Positions 17,011 to 24,662 of a stretch of 29,459 nucleotides of DNA are shown one piece after another (positions within the stretch are counted from its first letter, which is position 1; each line of letters starts with the position of its first letter). Below the pieces are notes generated by a model, which did no database searches, was not told where the DNA came from, and was given only the letters and a program-made list of their open reading frames with translations. The position numbers and the translations under genes are program-made. Source of the DNA: CAZGCA01 sp964524145 (lineage in GTDB: Bacteria > Hydrogenedentota > CAZGCA01); assembly GCA_964524145.1 (NCBI GenBank), contig CAZGCA010000076.1:1-29459 (forward strand), written 5' to 3'.

Positions 17011-17075
17011 CGCATTTCTCCTCCAAGAGTGGGCTTGTTCGTTTGCCAGGCTCTAGCTTCCAGCTCCTGAAACAC

Positions 17076-17105
17076 ATTCTATGTGATTGGCCGCCAATCT
17101 GTCAA
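17076..17105 (-). promoter_or_regulatory. Promoter with embedded palindromic operator
   Basis: On the minus strand, a perfect TTGACA (17100-17105) is followed after 18 bases by TAGAAT (17076-17081). Almost the whole spacer is the palindrome GATTGGCGGCCAATC (17085-17099; arms GATTGG and CCAATC). A dimeric regulator bound there would block RNA polymerase or, given the 18-base spacer, could adjust the promoter as MerR-type proteins do. It drives the nitroreductase gene. Confidence 0.65.
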
Positions 17106-17154
17106 CGGCCCCGTGGCGCAAGTGTTGAGATTCCTTACGACCGTTCTCAGGGAC

Positions 17155-17352
17155 CTACTGCTGTGCAGGTATGAACCCCGCGTAGCGCTCAGCAAAGATT
17201 TCTGCGGATTGCGGGTGGAAGACGAGTTGGGCCGACTGGATTTCCCGGAGTGGCTTTGCCGGCAGGTTCGTGCCCAGGTACAGAACCGTGTTTGGCCTGC
17301 TGAACAGGTTCCCGAGCAGGATCTTCAGTCGCGGGATCCCGGCGGCGGTCAT
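17155..17352 (-). CDS. Hypothetical 65-residue protein coupled to the GT4 gene
   Basis: The frame starts at ATG 17352, whose ATGA overlaps the glycosyltransferase stop, and encodes 65 residues beginning 'MTAAGIPRLKILLGNLFS'. There is no signal peptide or clear membrane helix. The sequence looks like ordinary globular protein ('SRPNTVLYLGTNLPAKPL') and might be the first part of a truncated larger enzyme, because it ends abruptly 50 bases before the nitroreductase promoter. Four-base start-stop overlap is the same coupling used elsewhere in the window, which supports translation. No family is recognised. Confidence 0.5.
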   Translation of the reverse strand: MTAAGIPRLKILLGNLFSRPNTVLYLGTNLPAKPLREIQSAQLVFHPQSAEIFAERYAGFIPAQQ

Positions 17353-18428
17353 GGTATTTTGCGGACCACCTTCTTGTCGTAGAAGTGCTCGAATATCTCC
17401 TCGAGCCCGCGGGTGATCTTCTTCGCCTCGAAACAGGTCTTCACCTTACCGTACCCATTCTCGCCCATGATGCGAGCCGCCGACGGGTTCTTGAGCAGGT
17501 ACGCAACCCCCGCTGCGTAGCTTTCCGGCGTATCGGCCACCACACCGTTAACGCCGTGGTCGATCAGCTCGACCTGCGCGTTGTCGCGTCCGCCGTGAGT
17601 GTTGTGCGTCACAGCCGGTATGCGCGACGCCATCGCCTCGGCGATCGTAAGCCCGAAGCTCTCGCCCAGCTCGGTCCCGTGGACAAGAACGCGGAACCGT
17701 TTGAGGAACTCGAACAGCTTCGTTCTCGAACCCGTAAGCGGGAAGAACCGGAAATGCGCTTCTATCCCGAGCTCCCGTATCTTTGCCCGTACCTCCGGCG
17801 TTTCGCCGATAACGTAGTAGACAAGCTCCGGCACTTCCTTCACGAGGTAGGGCACCATCTCTATGCATATGTCCGACCATTTCGTGTTGTCGGCCCGGCT
17901 GTATCTTCCTACCGCCGGCACCGTCATGTCACGCGAGAAGTCGAACGCGTCAAACTCGTCAACGTCTATCGGGTTGTAGACCACCTTGTACGCGTCGGAA
18001 ACCAGCGGCTGGCCAACCCATTGCTGGTACCGTCTCATACAGAAATAGCTGACGAACAGGTGGCAATCGATCGCCTGGCCGCTCGGGCTTGGGTCGTGCC
18101 GGCCAAAGACGTTTGTCTCGATGACGATGGGCACGCCGCAGGATTTTGCGGTCTCGATGGGATACGGTTCCTGCCAGCCTGCGCGGTGGACGTGGAAAAT
18201 GTGCGGCCGGAACGAGTTCAGAAGACCGGGAAGGTTGTCATGGCTTTCGAACGGCACCCCCCACTGTGCGTACACCTCGGTATCGTCGCCGCCAAGCCCC
18301 TGCCATGAATAGACGCGCGGCTCGAATCGCGACCGGTCCATGTACTTGACGAACAGTCGCAGCGTCTGCTCCGTCCCGCCCAGACCGCCAAGCTTGTTGC
18401 CTACCTCGAGAACACGGATGCGTTCCAT
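17349..18428 (-). CDS. GT4-type glycosyltransferase
   Basis: This 359-residue protein is a GT-B fold retaining glycosyltransferase of family GT4. The N-terminal Rossmann domain begins 'IRVLEVGNKLGGLGGTEQTL' with the glycine-rich acceptor loop. The C-terminal domain has the EX7E motif as E256 and E264 in 'ESFGLTIAEAMA', followed by 'PAVTHNTHGGRDN' and 'DHGVNGVVADTPESYAAGV', which bind the nucleotide-sugar. No signal peptide is present, so it acts in the cytosol or at the inner membrane face. ATG 18428 follows GAGGAG closely. It lies 45 bases after the phosphoglycerate mutase gene and overlaps the next small gene. The acceptor and donor are unknown; cell-surface glycan or glycolipid synthesis is likely. 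Confidence 0.9.
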   Translation of the reverse strand: MERIRVLEVGNKLGGLGGTEQTLRLFVKYMDRSRFEPRVYSWQGLGGDDTEVYAQWGVPFESHDNLPGLLNSFRPHIFHVHRAGWQEPYPIETAKSCGVPIVIETNVFGRHDPSPSGQAIDCHLFVSYFCMRRYQQWVGQPLVSDAYKVVYNPIDVDEFDAFDFSRDMTVPAVGRYSRADNTKWSDICIEMVPYLVKEVPELVYYVIGETPEVRAKIRELGIEAHFRFFPLTGSRTKLFEFLKRFRVLVHGTELGESFGLTIAEAMASRIPAVTHNTHGGRDNAQVELIDHGVNGVVADTPESYAAGVAYLLKNPSAARIMGENGYGKVKTCFEAKKITRGLEEIFEHFYDKKVVRKIP

Positions 18429-18473
18429 CTGCTCCTCACGGACCCGGAAGCGCCGACCGAACGTTAACCGGCG

Positions 18474-19673
18474 CTACTCGCCGAACATGTGGGACTTGTC
18501 GCAGTAGTCGAGTATGAGCTTGAGCACGTCCACCCCGTTGATATGGCCGAGCGCGCCACGCACGCACTCCTGCTCGGTCAGCCGGCGCGCGTCGTCGGAC
18601 CGCACAGCCTTGTGGTACAAGAGAACCGGCACCGGGTCGGCCGTATGCCGGCCCGCGCTCACAGGCGTCGAATGGTCGCCCGTTATCGCCATAACATCGA
18701 AATGGTCTTTCACGGCACCCAGAAACTCGGCATCGATACGCGATACCATATCCCGCTTCCCGTCGAACTTGCCGTCGTGTCCGCAGCTGTCCGTTCCCTT
18801 GATATGTGCGAAGACGAAATCGTGGGTCGAAGCCGCTCCTATCACCGCGTCGGCTTTCGCCCGCAAATTCGTCTCGACCGTACCGGTCGCGCCGGGCACG
18901 TCGGGCGTGTCGAACCCGATGTACCGCGCAACACCCTTGTACAGCGCACCGCCGGCTATGCAGATCGGCTTCATCTCGTACCGGCTCACGAACGGGTCGA
19001 CGGATTCGAACATGCCGGCGCCTCTGCACAACAGAATGTTTGCCGGTTTCTTGCCAAGCTTTACCCGCTCCTTGTTCATCGGGTGCGGATCGAGAATATC
19101 GTACACCTGACGCGTGAACTTGTTGAGCACATCAGCGATCTTCTTCCCCGCATCGCTCGAGGGTTCGGCATGCTCGACTTCCACACCAACTTCGTGCGGG
19201 TCGGTGTTACCGACTTTGTTTGAAAGACCCTTTCCGGAGAAGACGACTGCGCCGCGATGCTCGACAGTGTGCTGCACCTTTATCCTGACCCCGTCGATCT
19301 CCTGCCCGTCAATTGACTCGTACAACACGTCCATGCCGTGGCTGTCGCGGCCCGCGCGCCGGTCGAGCACATTCCAGTCATCGTCGACGGTGCAGAGGTT
19401 GCCGCGGAACGCCACGTCGCCGTGCTCGAGTGGTATGCCCGCACCGAGTGCTTCAAACGTGCCGCGGCCCCGGTAGTACTCGTACGGGTCGTACCCCAAC
19501 AGCGCCAGGTGCGCCGTGTCCGAACCGGGCACCACACCGCGGCCCAACGTGTGCATCAGACCCAACACGCTTCGCGACGCCAACTCGTCGAGGTGTGGCG
19601 TCGTCGCTTCGCTCAGCGGCGTCTTCGTCCCTCTATCGCCGAGCCCGTCCATAATCACTAGTAGTGCAGCCAT
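18474..19673 (-). CDS. apgM: Archaeal-type cofactor-independent phosphoglycerate mutase
   Basis: This 399-residue enzyme belongs to the alkaline-phosphatase superfamily branch known as archaeal-type 2,3-bisphosphoglycerate-independent phosphoglycerate mutase, which interconverts 3- and 2-phosphoglycerate. Metal-binding D9 is in 'VIMDGLGDRG'; the phosphorylated serine is S51 in 'VPGSDTAHLALLGYDP'. 'YYRGRGTFEALGAG', 'KGTDSCGHDGKFDGK' and 'TGDHSTPVSAGRHTADPVP' supply the rest of the active site. Length is typical of the ApgM group. ATG 19673 is preceded by GAGGGA. It lies between the AKR-like gene and the GT4 gene with short gaps. It could be the only glycolytic mutase of the organism or act on another phosphorylated metabolite of this operon. 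Confidence 0.92.
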   Translation of the reverse strand: MAALLVIMDGLGDRGTKTPLSEATTPHLDELASRSVLGLMHTLGRGVVPGSDTAHLALLGYDPYEYYRGRGTFEALGAGIPLEHGDVAFRGNLCTVDDDWNVLDRRAGRDSHGMDVLYESIDGQEIDGVRIKVQHTVEHRGAVVFSGKGLSNKVGNTDPHEVGVEVEHAEPSSDAGKKIADVLNKFTRQVYDILDPHPMNKERVKLGKKPANILLCRGAGMFESVDPFVSRYEMKPICIAGGALYKGVARYIGFDTPDVPGATGTVETNLRAKADAVIGAASTHDFVFAHIKGTDSCGHDGKFDGKRDMVSRIDAEFLGAVKDHFDVMAITGDHSTPVSAGRHTADPVPVLLYHKAVRSDDARRLTEQECVRGALGHINGVDVLKLILDYCDKSHMFGE

Positions 19674-19700
19674 CCGCTTTTCCCTCTTGTGAAGTTGCTG

Positions 19701-20507
19701 CTAATGCCTCTGCAACAACGTTTCACCTGTTACGAACTCCTTCAGCAAGTCTATGTCGCAGACTATCTCTTCCTCGTACGTCGTGCCGACGCACAGCGCG
19801 AAATCGTCCCGCTTCACCCTCGAGAACACGTGCTTGAACGCGGCCTTCGGTGCAATCCGCCCCGCCGCCAGCACTTTGTACAGTATAACAGGTTTGCTCA
19901 ACGTATTGGCAACCTCGACCGCGAGCGTCTCGTCATCGACCACGCCGGGCTCTTCGGGGATCGACCTCATCGGCACACAATGAAAATCCGTCTCGAACCC
20001 GTGTTCTTCCGCATAGAGATGCGCTCTTGGTTCGTGGCTTGCCATACCAGCCAGCGCCCCCGCATCGTGTATGCGCTTCAGATAATCACGGGCACGTTCG
20101 ATCTGCCCATCATCGTACAGCCTCTTGACGAAACCGCCGTGCAGGTAGATCATCTGTGTGCCGCACCCGACTATCTCGTCAATGTTCTCCTCGACCGGCG
20201 TTCGTTCGGGTGCCGTCTGCGTTATCCATACCAGGTCGCGGCATGCCGTGTCCCGCAACCGGCGAATCACCTCGAACATGTGCGCGTCGCCCCGCGAGAG
20301 AAACGCGGTCATTCCTTCCGCTCGACCCGCCTCGAGTATCGACAGTATCTTGGGAATGTTGTCACGCAGCGTTCGGCGGAAGTGGTCGCTCTTGACATCC
20401 GACATGTGCGAGAAGCCGCTGAACGGGTTGCCGCCGCAGATGAACCGGCTCACCTCGTACGGGCCGATCCGGATTGTCGGCATCGAGGGTTTCGCCGCCC
20501 GACTCAC
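19701..20507 (-). CDS. TIM-barrel protein, aldo/keto reductase-like
   Basis: This 268-residue protein looks like a TIM barrel with an aldo/keto-reductase flavour: 'RIGPYEVSRFICGGNPFSGF' at the N-terminus recalls the AKR opening strand and GGxxF turn. The canonical AKR tetrad (Asp, Tyr, Lys, His) and NADPH loop cannot be placed with confidence, so function is unassigned. Later segments 'MIYLHGGFVKRLYDDGQIE' and 'PVILYKVLAAGRIAPKAAF' are consistent with barrel strands and helices. The start is GTG 20507 with GAGG close by, six bases after the phosphodiesterase stop; ATG 20483 is an alternative. It is part of the tightly packed minus-strand operon and may act on a metabolite of it. Confidence 0.6.
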   Translation of the reverse strand: MSRAAKPSMPTIRIGPYEVSRFICGGNPFSGFSHMSDVKSDHFRRTLRDNIPKILSILEAGRAEGMTAFLSRGDAHMFEVIRRLRDTACRDLVWITQTAPERTPVEENIDEIVGCGTQMIYLHGGFVKRLYDDGQIERARDYLKRIHDAGALAGMASHEPRAHLYAEEHGFETDFHCVPMRSIPEEPGVVDDETLAVEVANTLSKPVILYKVLAAGRIAPKAAFKHVFSRVKRDDFALCVGTTYEEEIVCDIDLLKEFVTGETLLQRH

Positions 20508-20513
20508 GCTGCC

Positions 20514-22523
20514 TCAAACCCTCCGCGACCGTCTGCGGACAGCGACAAGAAGACCGACAACAACACAGGCCAACAAGACATAACGCCCGCTCGCGAGCAC
20601 GACAAAAAGATCGAGCGCTGCTCGGACTACCGCTTTCGCAGCCGGGTGTGCCGAAATGCCGTCCGACAACATCGGCGACCACGTGTAATACTGCCTCACG
20701 AACGACGCACCGAGCTGGTTGCGCAAGAGCACCTCGTCCCTGAGCCTGCGTAGTTGTGCGACCTGTTCGGTCTCGCCGCCGTACACTGCCGTCGCGATAA
20801 AGCAGGGAATCGGTCTGCCCGCCAGTGCAATCCCCTCGGCTCCGAACGTCACGAACCCGAGCAGAGCGCCGATCGTCGGCGTCAAATCCACGGCCCGGGC
20901 GGTCTCGATCGTTCTTGCGAAAAGCAGCAACCGGTTGCCCGGAGATGCGATGATAAACGGTATGTAGGAGTCGTCGGCGTAGAGCGTGCCGTGGTTGCCT
21001 GCCATCGGTGTTCCGAAATAGTAGCCGTCACGGTAGCTGGGAAACAGGAGTATATCGCCGCTGTACACCGATTGGTGTTCCGCGATGCGTCGCACCGGAT
21101 CGACGTAGTCCAATTCCGGGTGCCGTGCGAGATAGTCCGCGATATCCTCGACCGCGCCCCCGCCCGTGTAGACACGGTACGGCGCGCACCAGTCCGGCGT
21201 TGTCCCCGAGTCCCGTACCAGCACGAGCTCGATGGCGTTCGTCATCTCGCCCGGCTCGTCCGGAGCGAAGCTTGCCCGCCACAACGCGTCCGCTACCGGC
21301 AGGACGTCGGTCGCAAAGGCCGGAAACTCCGTCCAGCCCGGAGGCACCGGTGTGCCTGCCCCCGCACGAACGTACACGTCCGCAACGCAGCTGACACCAA
21401 CCAGCACGTCGGAGTCCGCAACATCCGCTTGGCCCGTTGCCATCACAAGACCGAGCGAGTCGAATACGTCCACCAGTTCTTCGTTCCGGCCTTCGTACGG
21501 TTCCGTGCCGAATATGCCGGTAGGCTCGTAAAGCGAGATTGCGTGCAGGTCATCATTCCCAACCGCCGTCTGGCCGTGGTCGCTCGTAATGACGAACGCC
21601 GTCCTGCTGTAATCCCACAACGGATGGTCGATCAGCCCGACACGCCCGCGGTCGCCGTCGAGAAGAAGCCCGATGAGCGGGTCGACAACATTTCTGAGAT
21701 AGTACGGCTGAATATCCGGGCCGAGCTTGTGTGATGCCACGTCAAACCCCGCGAAGTACAGTGTCATGATGTTTGGCACGTCACCCGTCCCGAGCTGTTC
21801 GAGCGCTTTTACCATCATCGCTCTATCGTAGGCCTGAAGCGTCCCGATGATGATCTCGGGTATGACCGAAAGTTCTGCGAGCCCGACGTTGATGAAGTCC
21901 CCCAACGCAGGGACTATCCACGTGATGTTCTGGTCCAACAGGTGGTGCTGCGACGAGTACATGTTGAACGATATCAGGCTCGACACCCCCTGCACCGACG
22001 CCGATTCGTAGACCGTCGACCGATCCAGCATCCTGTTGGCCAGACCCTGCCCCGCGTACGCTCCGAGAGTGTCCTGCAGCGCAAGGCCCTGTCCCGCGGT
22101 GAACGCGTAGAATCGCGGCGTGCCCTCATTTGTGGTGCCAAGCCTGTCGAACAATTCGTTCCCCACGACGCCGTGGCTTGCCGGTACGCAGCCGGTATAC
22201 AACGTGGCATGGTTCACGAGCGTTACAGTCGGAAAGGAGTTCGTGCAGTAGTTGACGCCGACCGAGTCGAGAAACACGGCGTCTACCGTGTCGTCCGTGC
22301 CGCCCGGATACGCTACCCGGCCGGCTATCCGGCCCAGGTTCGGCAGGTCTCCGTTCGCAAGCATGCTATACATCACGCTGCGTTTGCACGCGTCGATGTC
22401 GATCACCACCACGTGACTGAAGTCTTGTGTGCCGGCACTTGAAACGGCGGCAGCCCGTGTGGTTGATGCCACCGCGAATATGAAAACGAGGATCGCAGCG
22501 GGGATTTTCAGACGAGATACCAT
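20514..22523 (-). CDS. Exported nucleotide pyrophosphatase/phosphodiesterase with CFI-box tail
   Basis: This 669-residue protein is a type I phosphodiesterase/nucleotide pyrophosphatase of the alkaline-phosphatase superfamily. It has a signal peptide (about 6-25), a first metal ligand in 'VVVIDIDACKRS' (D44), the nucleophile region 'FPTVTLVNHATLYTG' (T101 likely), and later ligands in 'FAGFDVASHK', 'VITSDHGQT' and 'MAGNHGTLYAD'. The C-terminus carries 'CFIATAVYGG', 'LRRLRDEVLLRNQLGASFV' and 'YYTWSPMLSD', then a hydrophobic helix and an Arg cluster. This is the CFI-box type of C-terminal sorting region. The protein should therefore be exported and held or processed at the envelope. ATG 22523 has no strong ribosome site. 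The natural substrate is unknown. Confidence 0.88.
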   Translation of the reverse strand: MVSRLKIPAAILVFIFAVASTTRAAAVSSAGTQDFSHVVVIDIDACKRSVMYSMLANGDLPNLGRIAGRVAYPGGTDDTVDAVFLDSVGVNYCTNSFPTVTLVNHATLYTGCVPASHGVVGNELFDRLGTTNEGTPRFYAFTAGQGLALQDTLGAYAGQGLANRMLDRSTVYESASVQGVSSLISFNMYSSQHHLLDQNITWIVPALGDFINVGLAELSVIPEIIIGTLQAYDRAMMVKALEQLGTGDVPNIMTLYFAGFDVASHKLGPDIQPYYLRNVVDPLIGLLLDGDRGRVGLIDHPLWDYSRTAFVITSDHGQTAVGNDDLHAISLYEPTGIFGTEPYEGRNEELVDVFDSLGLVMATGQADVADSDVLVGVSCVADVYVRAGAGTPVPPGWTEFPAFATDVLPVADALWRASFAPDEPGEMTNAIELVLVRDSGTTPDWCAPYRVYTGGGAVEDIADYLARHPELDYVDPVRRIAEHQSVYSGDILLFPSYRDGYYFGTPMAGNHGTLYADDSYIPFIIASPGNRLLLFARTIETARAVDLTPTIGALLGFVTFGAEGIALAGRPIPCFIATAVYGGETEQVAQLRRLRDEVLLRNQLGASFVRQYYTWSPMLSDGISAHPAAKAVVRAALDLFVVLASGRYVLLACVVVGLLVAVRRRSRRV

Positions 22524-22563
22524 CAATCGAGTTTACGACCAACCGGTTCCGAGTAAGAAGGTA

Positions 22564-23160
22564 CTATTCCTTTGGCGAGTGGCGTTTCGCATACGCGAGC
22601 CGCTGCACCACCGTTATATGAGAGATTATCGCCACAATTATGACGGACAGTTCGAGCAGGTTCCGGCCGGGAACGATCGCTTCAAGCACCAAGCCCAGCA
22701 TAACGAGCCCGAGCTTCTCCTGCCGTTCCGCGATACCGACCGTACAGCTCTCGACCTTGCCTTTCGATTCAGCCTTCGCGCGAGTGTAGCTCGCCATCAG
22801 CATCCCGAACAACGCGACAAACGCCCAGAAAAACCGCACCTCGCCGCTCAGGTATATCCCGACAAAGATCACGAACTCCGCGTACCTGTCGGCCACATGG
22901 TCGAGCACCGTACCGAAGTTCGACGCGAGCCCTGCCGCGCGAGCCGTCGCTCCATCAAGCGTATCAAACACGCCCGCAAGCAGGATGAGTACTGCACCGA
23001 GAACAAAGTGCCCGACGGCTATCGCCCAGCCCGCCAGGCCGGCTATCACCACGCTCATCAACGTGAGCGCGTTCGGCGTTATCCCGAGCCCCGTACACAG
23101 TTTGCCCAGCGGTAACGATACGCGCTCGTACGTCTCACGGTACCTGGAGATCACCTGCAT
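22564..23160 (-). CDS. CDP-alcohol phosphatidyltransferase
   Basis: This 198-residue integral membrane enzyme transfers a phosphatidyl-type group from a CDP-alcohol to an acceptor alcohol in phospholipid synthesis. The family signature D-x2-D-G-x2-A-R-x8-G-x3-D-x3-D is complete: D66, D69, G70, A73, R74, G83, D87 and D91, in 'FDTLDGATARAAG' and 'GTVLDHVADR'. Several hydrophobic helices surround it. ATG 23160 was chosen because the frame further upstream (to 23232) runs antisense into a transposase remnant and crosses the predicted promoter; ATG 23184 is an alternative. It is first in the minus-strand operon, 40 bases before the phosphodiesterase gene. The product (phosphatidylglycerol, inositol or other lipid) cannot be told from sequence. 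Confidence 0.9.
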   Translation of the reverse strand: MQVISRYRETYERVSLPLGKLCTGLGITPNALTLMSVVIAGLAGWAIAVGHFVLGAVLILLAGVFDTLDGATARAAGLASNFGTVLDHVADRYAEFVIFVGIYLSGEVRFFWAFVALFGMLMASYTRAKAESKGKVESCTVGIAERQEKLGLVMLGLVLEAIVPGRNLLELSVIIVAIISHITVVQRLAYAKRHSPKE

Positions 23161-23182
23161 CTCCTCCCTTCTGACTCTCCGC

Positions 23183-23212
23183 ATTATACACCCCACCAGC
23201 CAGAAAACACAA
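23183..23212 (-). promoter_or_regulatory. Possible promoter of the long minus-strand operon
   Basis: On the minus strand, TTGTGT (23207-23212) and a perfect TATAAT (23183-23188) are 18 bases apart. The -35 lies at the edge of the IS481-like remnant. If used, the transcript begins just upstream of ATG 23160, which supports that start. Confidence 0.4.
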
Positions 23213-23415
23213 CCCGCCAACGGGTCAGACACAACGGCGAGATAAAATGGAAGGGCAGGAAACTCTATCTGAGCGAAGTGCTCGCGGGTGAGCCTGTGGG
23301 GTTGGAGCAGATAGACGACCGATATTGGAGTGTATCATTCGGCCCACAACAACTGCTGTGGCTCGACGACCATACCTGCAAACTCATTGAACCGAAAGAA
23401 ACCAATGTCACCTAA
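23209..23415 (+). pseudogene. 3' remnant of an IS481-type transposase
   Basis: A frame ending at TAA 23413-23415 encodes about 65 residues including 'RVRHNGEIKWKGRKLYLSEV' and 'LAGEPVGLEQIDDRYWSVSF'. This matches the C-terminal part of IS481/integrase-type transposases (recognised from memory of 'ISEALIGEPVGLE'-like ends). The catalytic DDE core is missing, so it is a dead 3' fragment. The terminal repeat motif of this IS group follows at 23428-23465. Confidence 0.7.
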
Positions 23416-23427
23416 CCAGCAAGAAAA

Positions 23428-23465
23428 GTGTTACCCATGTCCTGAGACTATTGTGTTACCTATGT
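23428..23465 (+). repeat. Terminal repeat of the IS481-like remnant
   Basis: GTGTTACCCATGT (23428-23440) and GTGTTACCTATGT (23453-23465) are direct copies spaced 25 bases apart. TGTTACCYATGT is characteristic of the ends of IS481-type elements. They directly follow the transposase fragment and mark its outer end. Confidence 0.6.
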
Positions 23466-23508
23466 ACCGGTTGCAACGGTGAGGGAACTGAAGAAACGGC
23501 CCTCTTCC

Positions 23509-23592
23509 CGTCGTTGCGAGAAGCGAGCGTGCGGGCAATGTGGCAATCTCTTGTCTTCCCTGCAATCCTTTCCAAAAGACTTTGACCGTAGC
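23509..23592 (+). repeat. Interspersed repeat copy 1 (modules A and truncated B)
   Basis: CGTCGTTGCGAGAAGCGAGC (23509-23528) with GTGGCAATCTCT further on is module A. It is followed at about 23567 by CCTTTCCAAAAGACTTTGAC, the 3' tail of module B. Both modules recur at 25504-25650, and module B alone at 24338-24400. Confidence 0.7.
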
Positions 23593-23612
23593 GACCGGCG
23601 GAATGCAAAACG

Positions 23613-23641
23613 TTGATGTGTGGCGGGGCAGGGTATACAAT
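23613..23641 (+). promoter_or_regulatory. Sigma70-type promoter of the bicupin gene
   Basis: TTGATG (23613-23618) and TACAAT (23636-23641) are 17 bases apart, about 45 bases before ATG 23686. AGGAGG at 23670-23675 is the ribosome site. Confidence 0.5.
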
Positions 23642-23685
23642 GGGTGCGGCGGGTTCTTAGGTACGTGACAGGAGGAATGTGAAGC

Positions 23686-24321
23686 ATGCCTGTGTTCAAG
23701 AGCGGGAAAGGGTTGGCACCTGGCTGGTGCGAGCTCGAGTATTTCGAGATCGTCAAGCTGCCGACCGGTGCGACATACGTCTTCGAACGTGTCGGCGCCA
23801 AAGAGAAGCTGGTTGTCGGGACCGGCCGGTGCCGGGTAACATGTGCCGGCCTTACGGTGGACGCCGAGCCGGGTGCCATCGTCGATCTAACCGAGCCGGA
23901 CGGCCGGTTCGAGGTTGTCGAGGTGGGTTCGGAGACGACGCTCGTGCGTATGTGCGGCAGGTGGGGCGACAAGACGGGTTGGTCGGGCGTGTTCACCATC
24001 GAACCGTGCGACGACCCGCACGATGGCGGCGACCCGGTCGACTATCCCAAACAGACGGAGTTTGATAACCACTACCACGATTGCGACGAGTACTGGATCG
24101 TGATCGAGGGACGCGGCGTGGTCGTGTCGGAAGGAAAGTCCTACGAGGTCGGCCCGGGCGATTGTCTCGCCACCGGGATGGGGTTCCACCACGATTTCCC
24201 GCAGGCGTTCGAGCCTGTCAAAGGCGTCTTCTTCGAGACGACGCTCGAGGACCAAAAACGGCTCGGACATCTCTGGGAACATACACACGGGCCCGCACTA
24301 CCCAAACCCAACCGGGCCTGA
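23686..24321 (+). CDS. Bicupin-fold protein
   Basis: This 211-residue protein has two cupin-like beta barrels. The second (about 120-195) holds a canonical metal site: H129, H131 and E135 in 'DNHYHDCDEYWIVIEGRG', with a late histidine at 168 or 169 in 'GDCLATGMGFHHDFP'. The first half (about 20-95) has cupin-like strands ('PTGATYVFERVGAKEKLVVG') but no His cluster. Cupins of this size include isomerases, dioxygenases and sugar-binding proteins, so the reaction is open. ATG 23686 follows a strong AGGAGG. The gene stands alone between interspersed repeat copies and has its own promoter. Confidence 0.8.
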   Translation: MPVFKSGKGLAPGWCELEYFEIVKLPTGATYVFERVGAKEKLVVGTGRCRVTCAGLTVDAEPGAIVDLTEPDGRFEVVEVGSETTLVRMCGRWGDKTGWSGVFTIEPCDDPHDGGDPVDYPKQTEFDNHYHDCDEYWIVIEGRGVVVSEGKSYEVGPGDCLATGMGFHHDFPQAFEPVKGVFFETTLEDQKRLGHLWEHTHGPALPKPNRA

Positions 24322-24337
24322 ACTAGAAGAACACGGA

Positions 24338-24400
24338 AGCCGTGGGGAACACCTTTTCTGAAGAACCGGTTCTTCCCCACACCCCGTTCCAAAAGACTTC
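24338..24400 (+). repeat. Interspersed repeat copy 2 (module B) with hairpin
   Basis: GTGGGGAA (24342-24349) pairs with TTCCCCAC (24373-24380), and AAGAACCGGTTCTT (24361-24374) is a perfect inner palindrome. CCAAAAGACTTCA follows. The same module is at 25588-25650 with small differences. It lies 17 bases after the bicupin stop and could help end its transcript. The rest of 24401-24662 shows no supported gene. Confidence 0.7.
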
Positions 24401-24662
24401 AACCGATTGCGGAGCAAGGGTCTTGTTCTCTTGCAGGAGCGTGACGGATATCAGCAAGAATGACCTGGTCAACCGTGGAACGGAGGACAATTATGCGGGT
24501 CCTTGCAGATCCACCATTGAGCCAGCGGCCGGTTGTGGCATGTATCCGCAAGGTGCTTGCATGAAGCTAGTCAAAACTCAGGCAACAGGAGCATTATTTG
24601 AGAGATGGCTCCTCACGACATGATTCTCCTTCGCTCGTCCCCCTTTGCCCAAATTGTTGATC

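Noticed and set aside
23460..23999. Minus-strand frame over repeat copy 1 and the bicupin gene
   Set aside because: It combines repeat sequence with antisense of the bicupin; typical of phantom peptides from interspersed repeats.
24493..24564. 23-codon frame after GGAGGA
   Set aside because: Good ribosome site but no coding signal beyond that, no promoter and no neighbour support.
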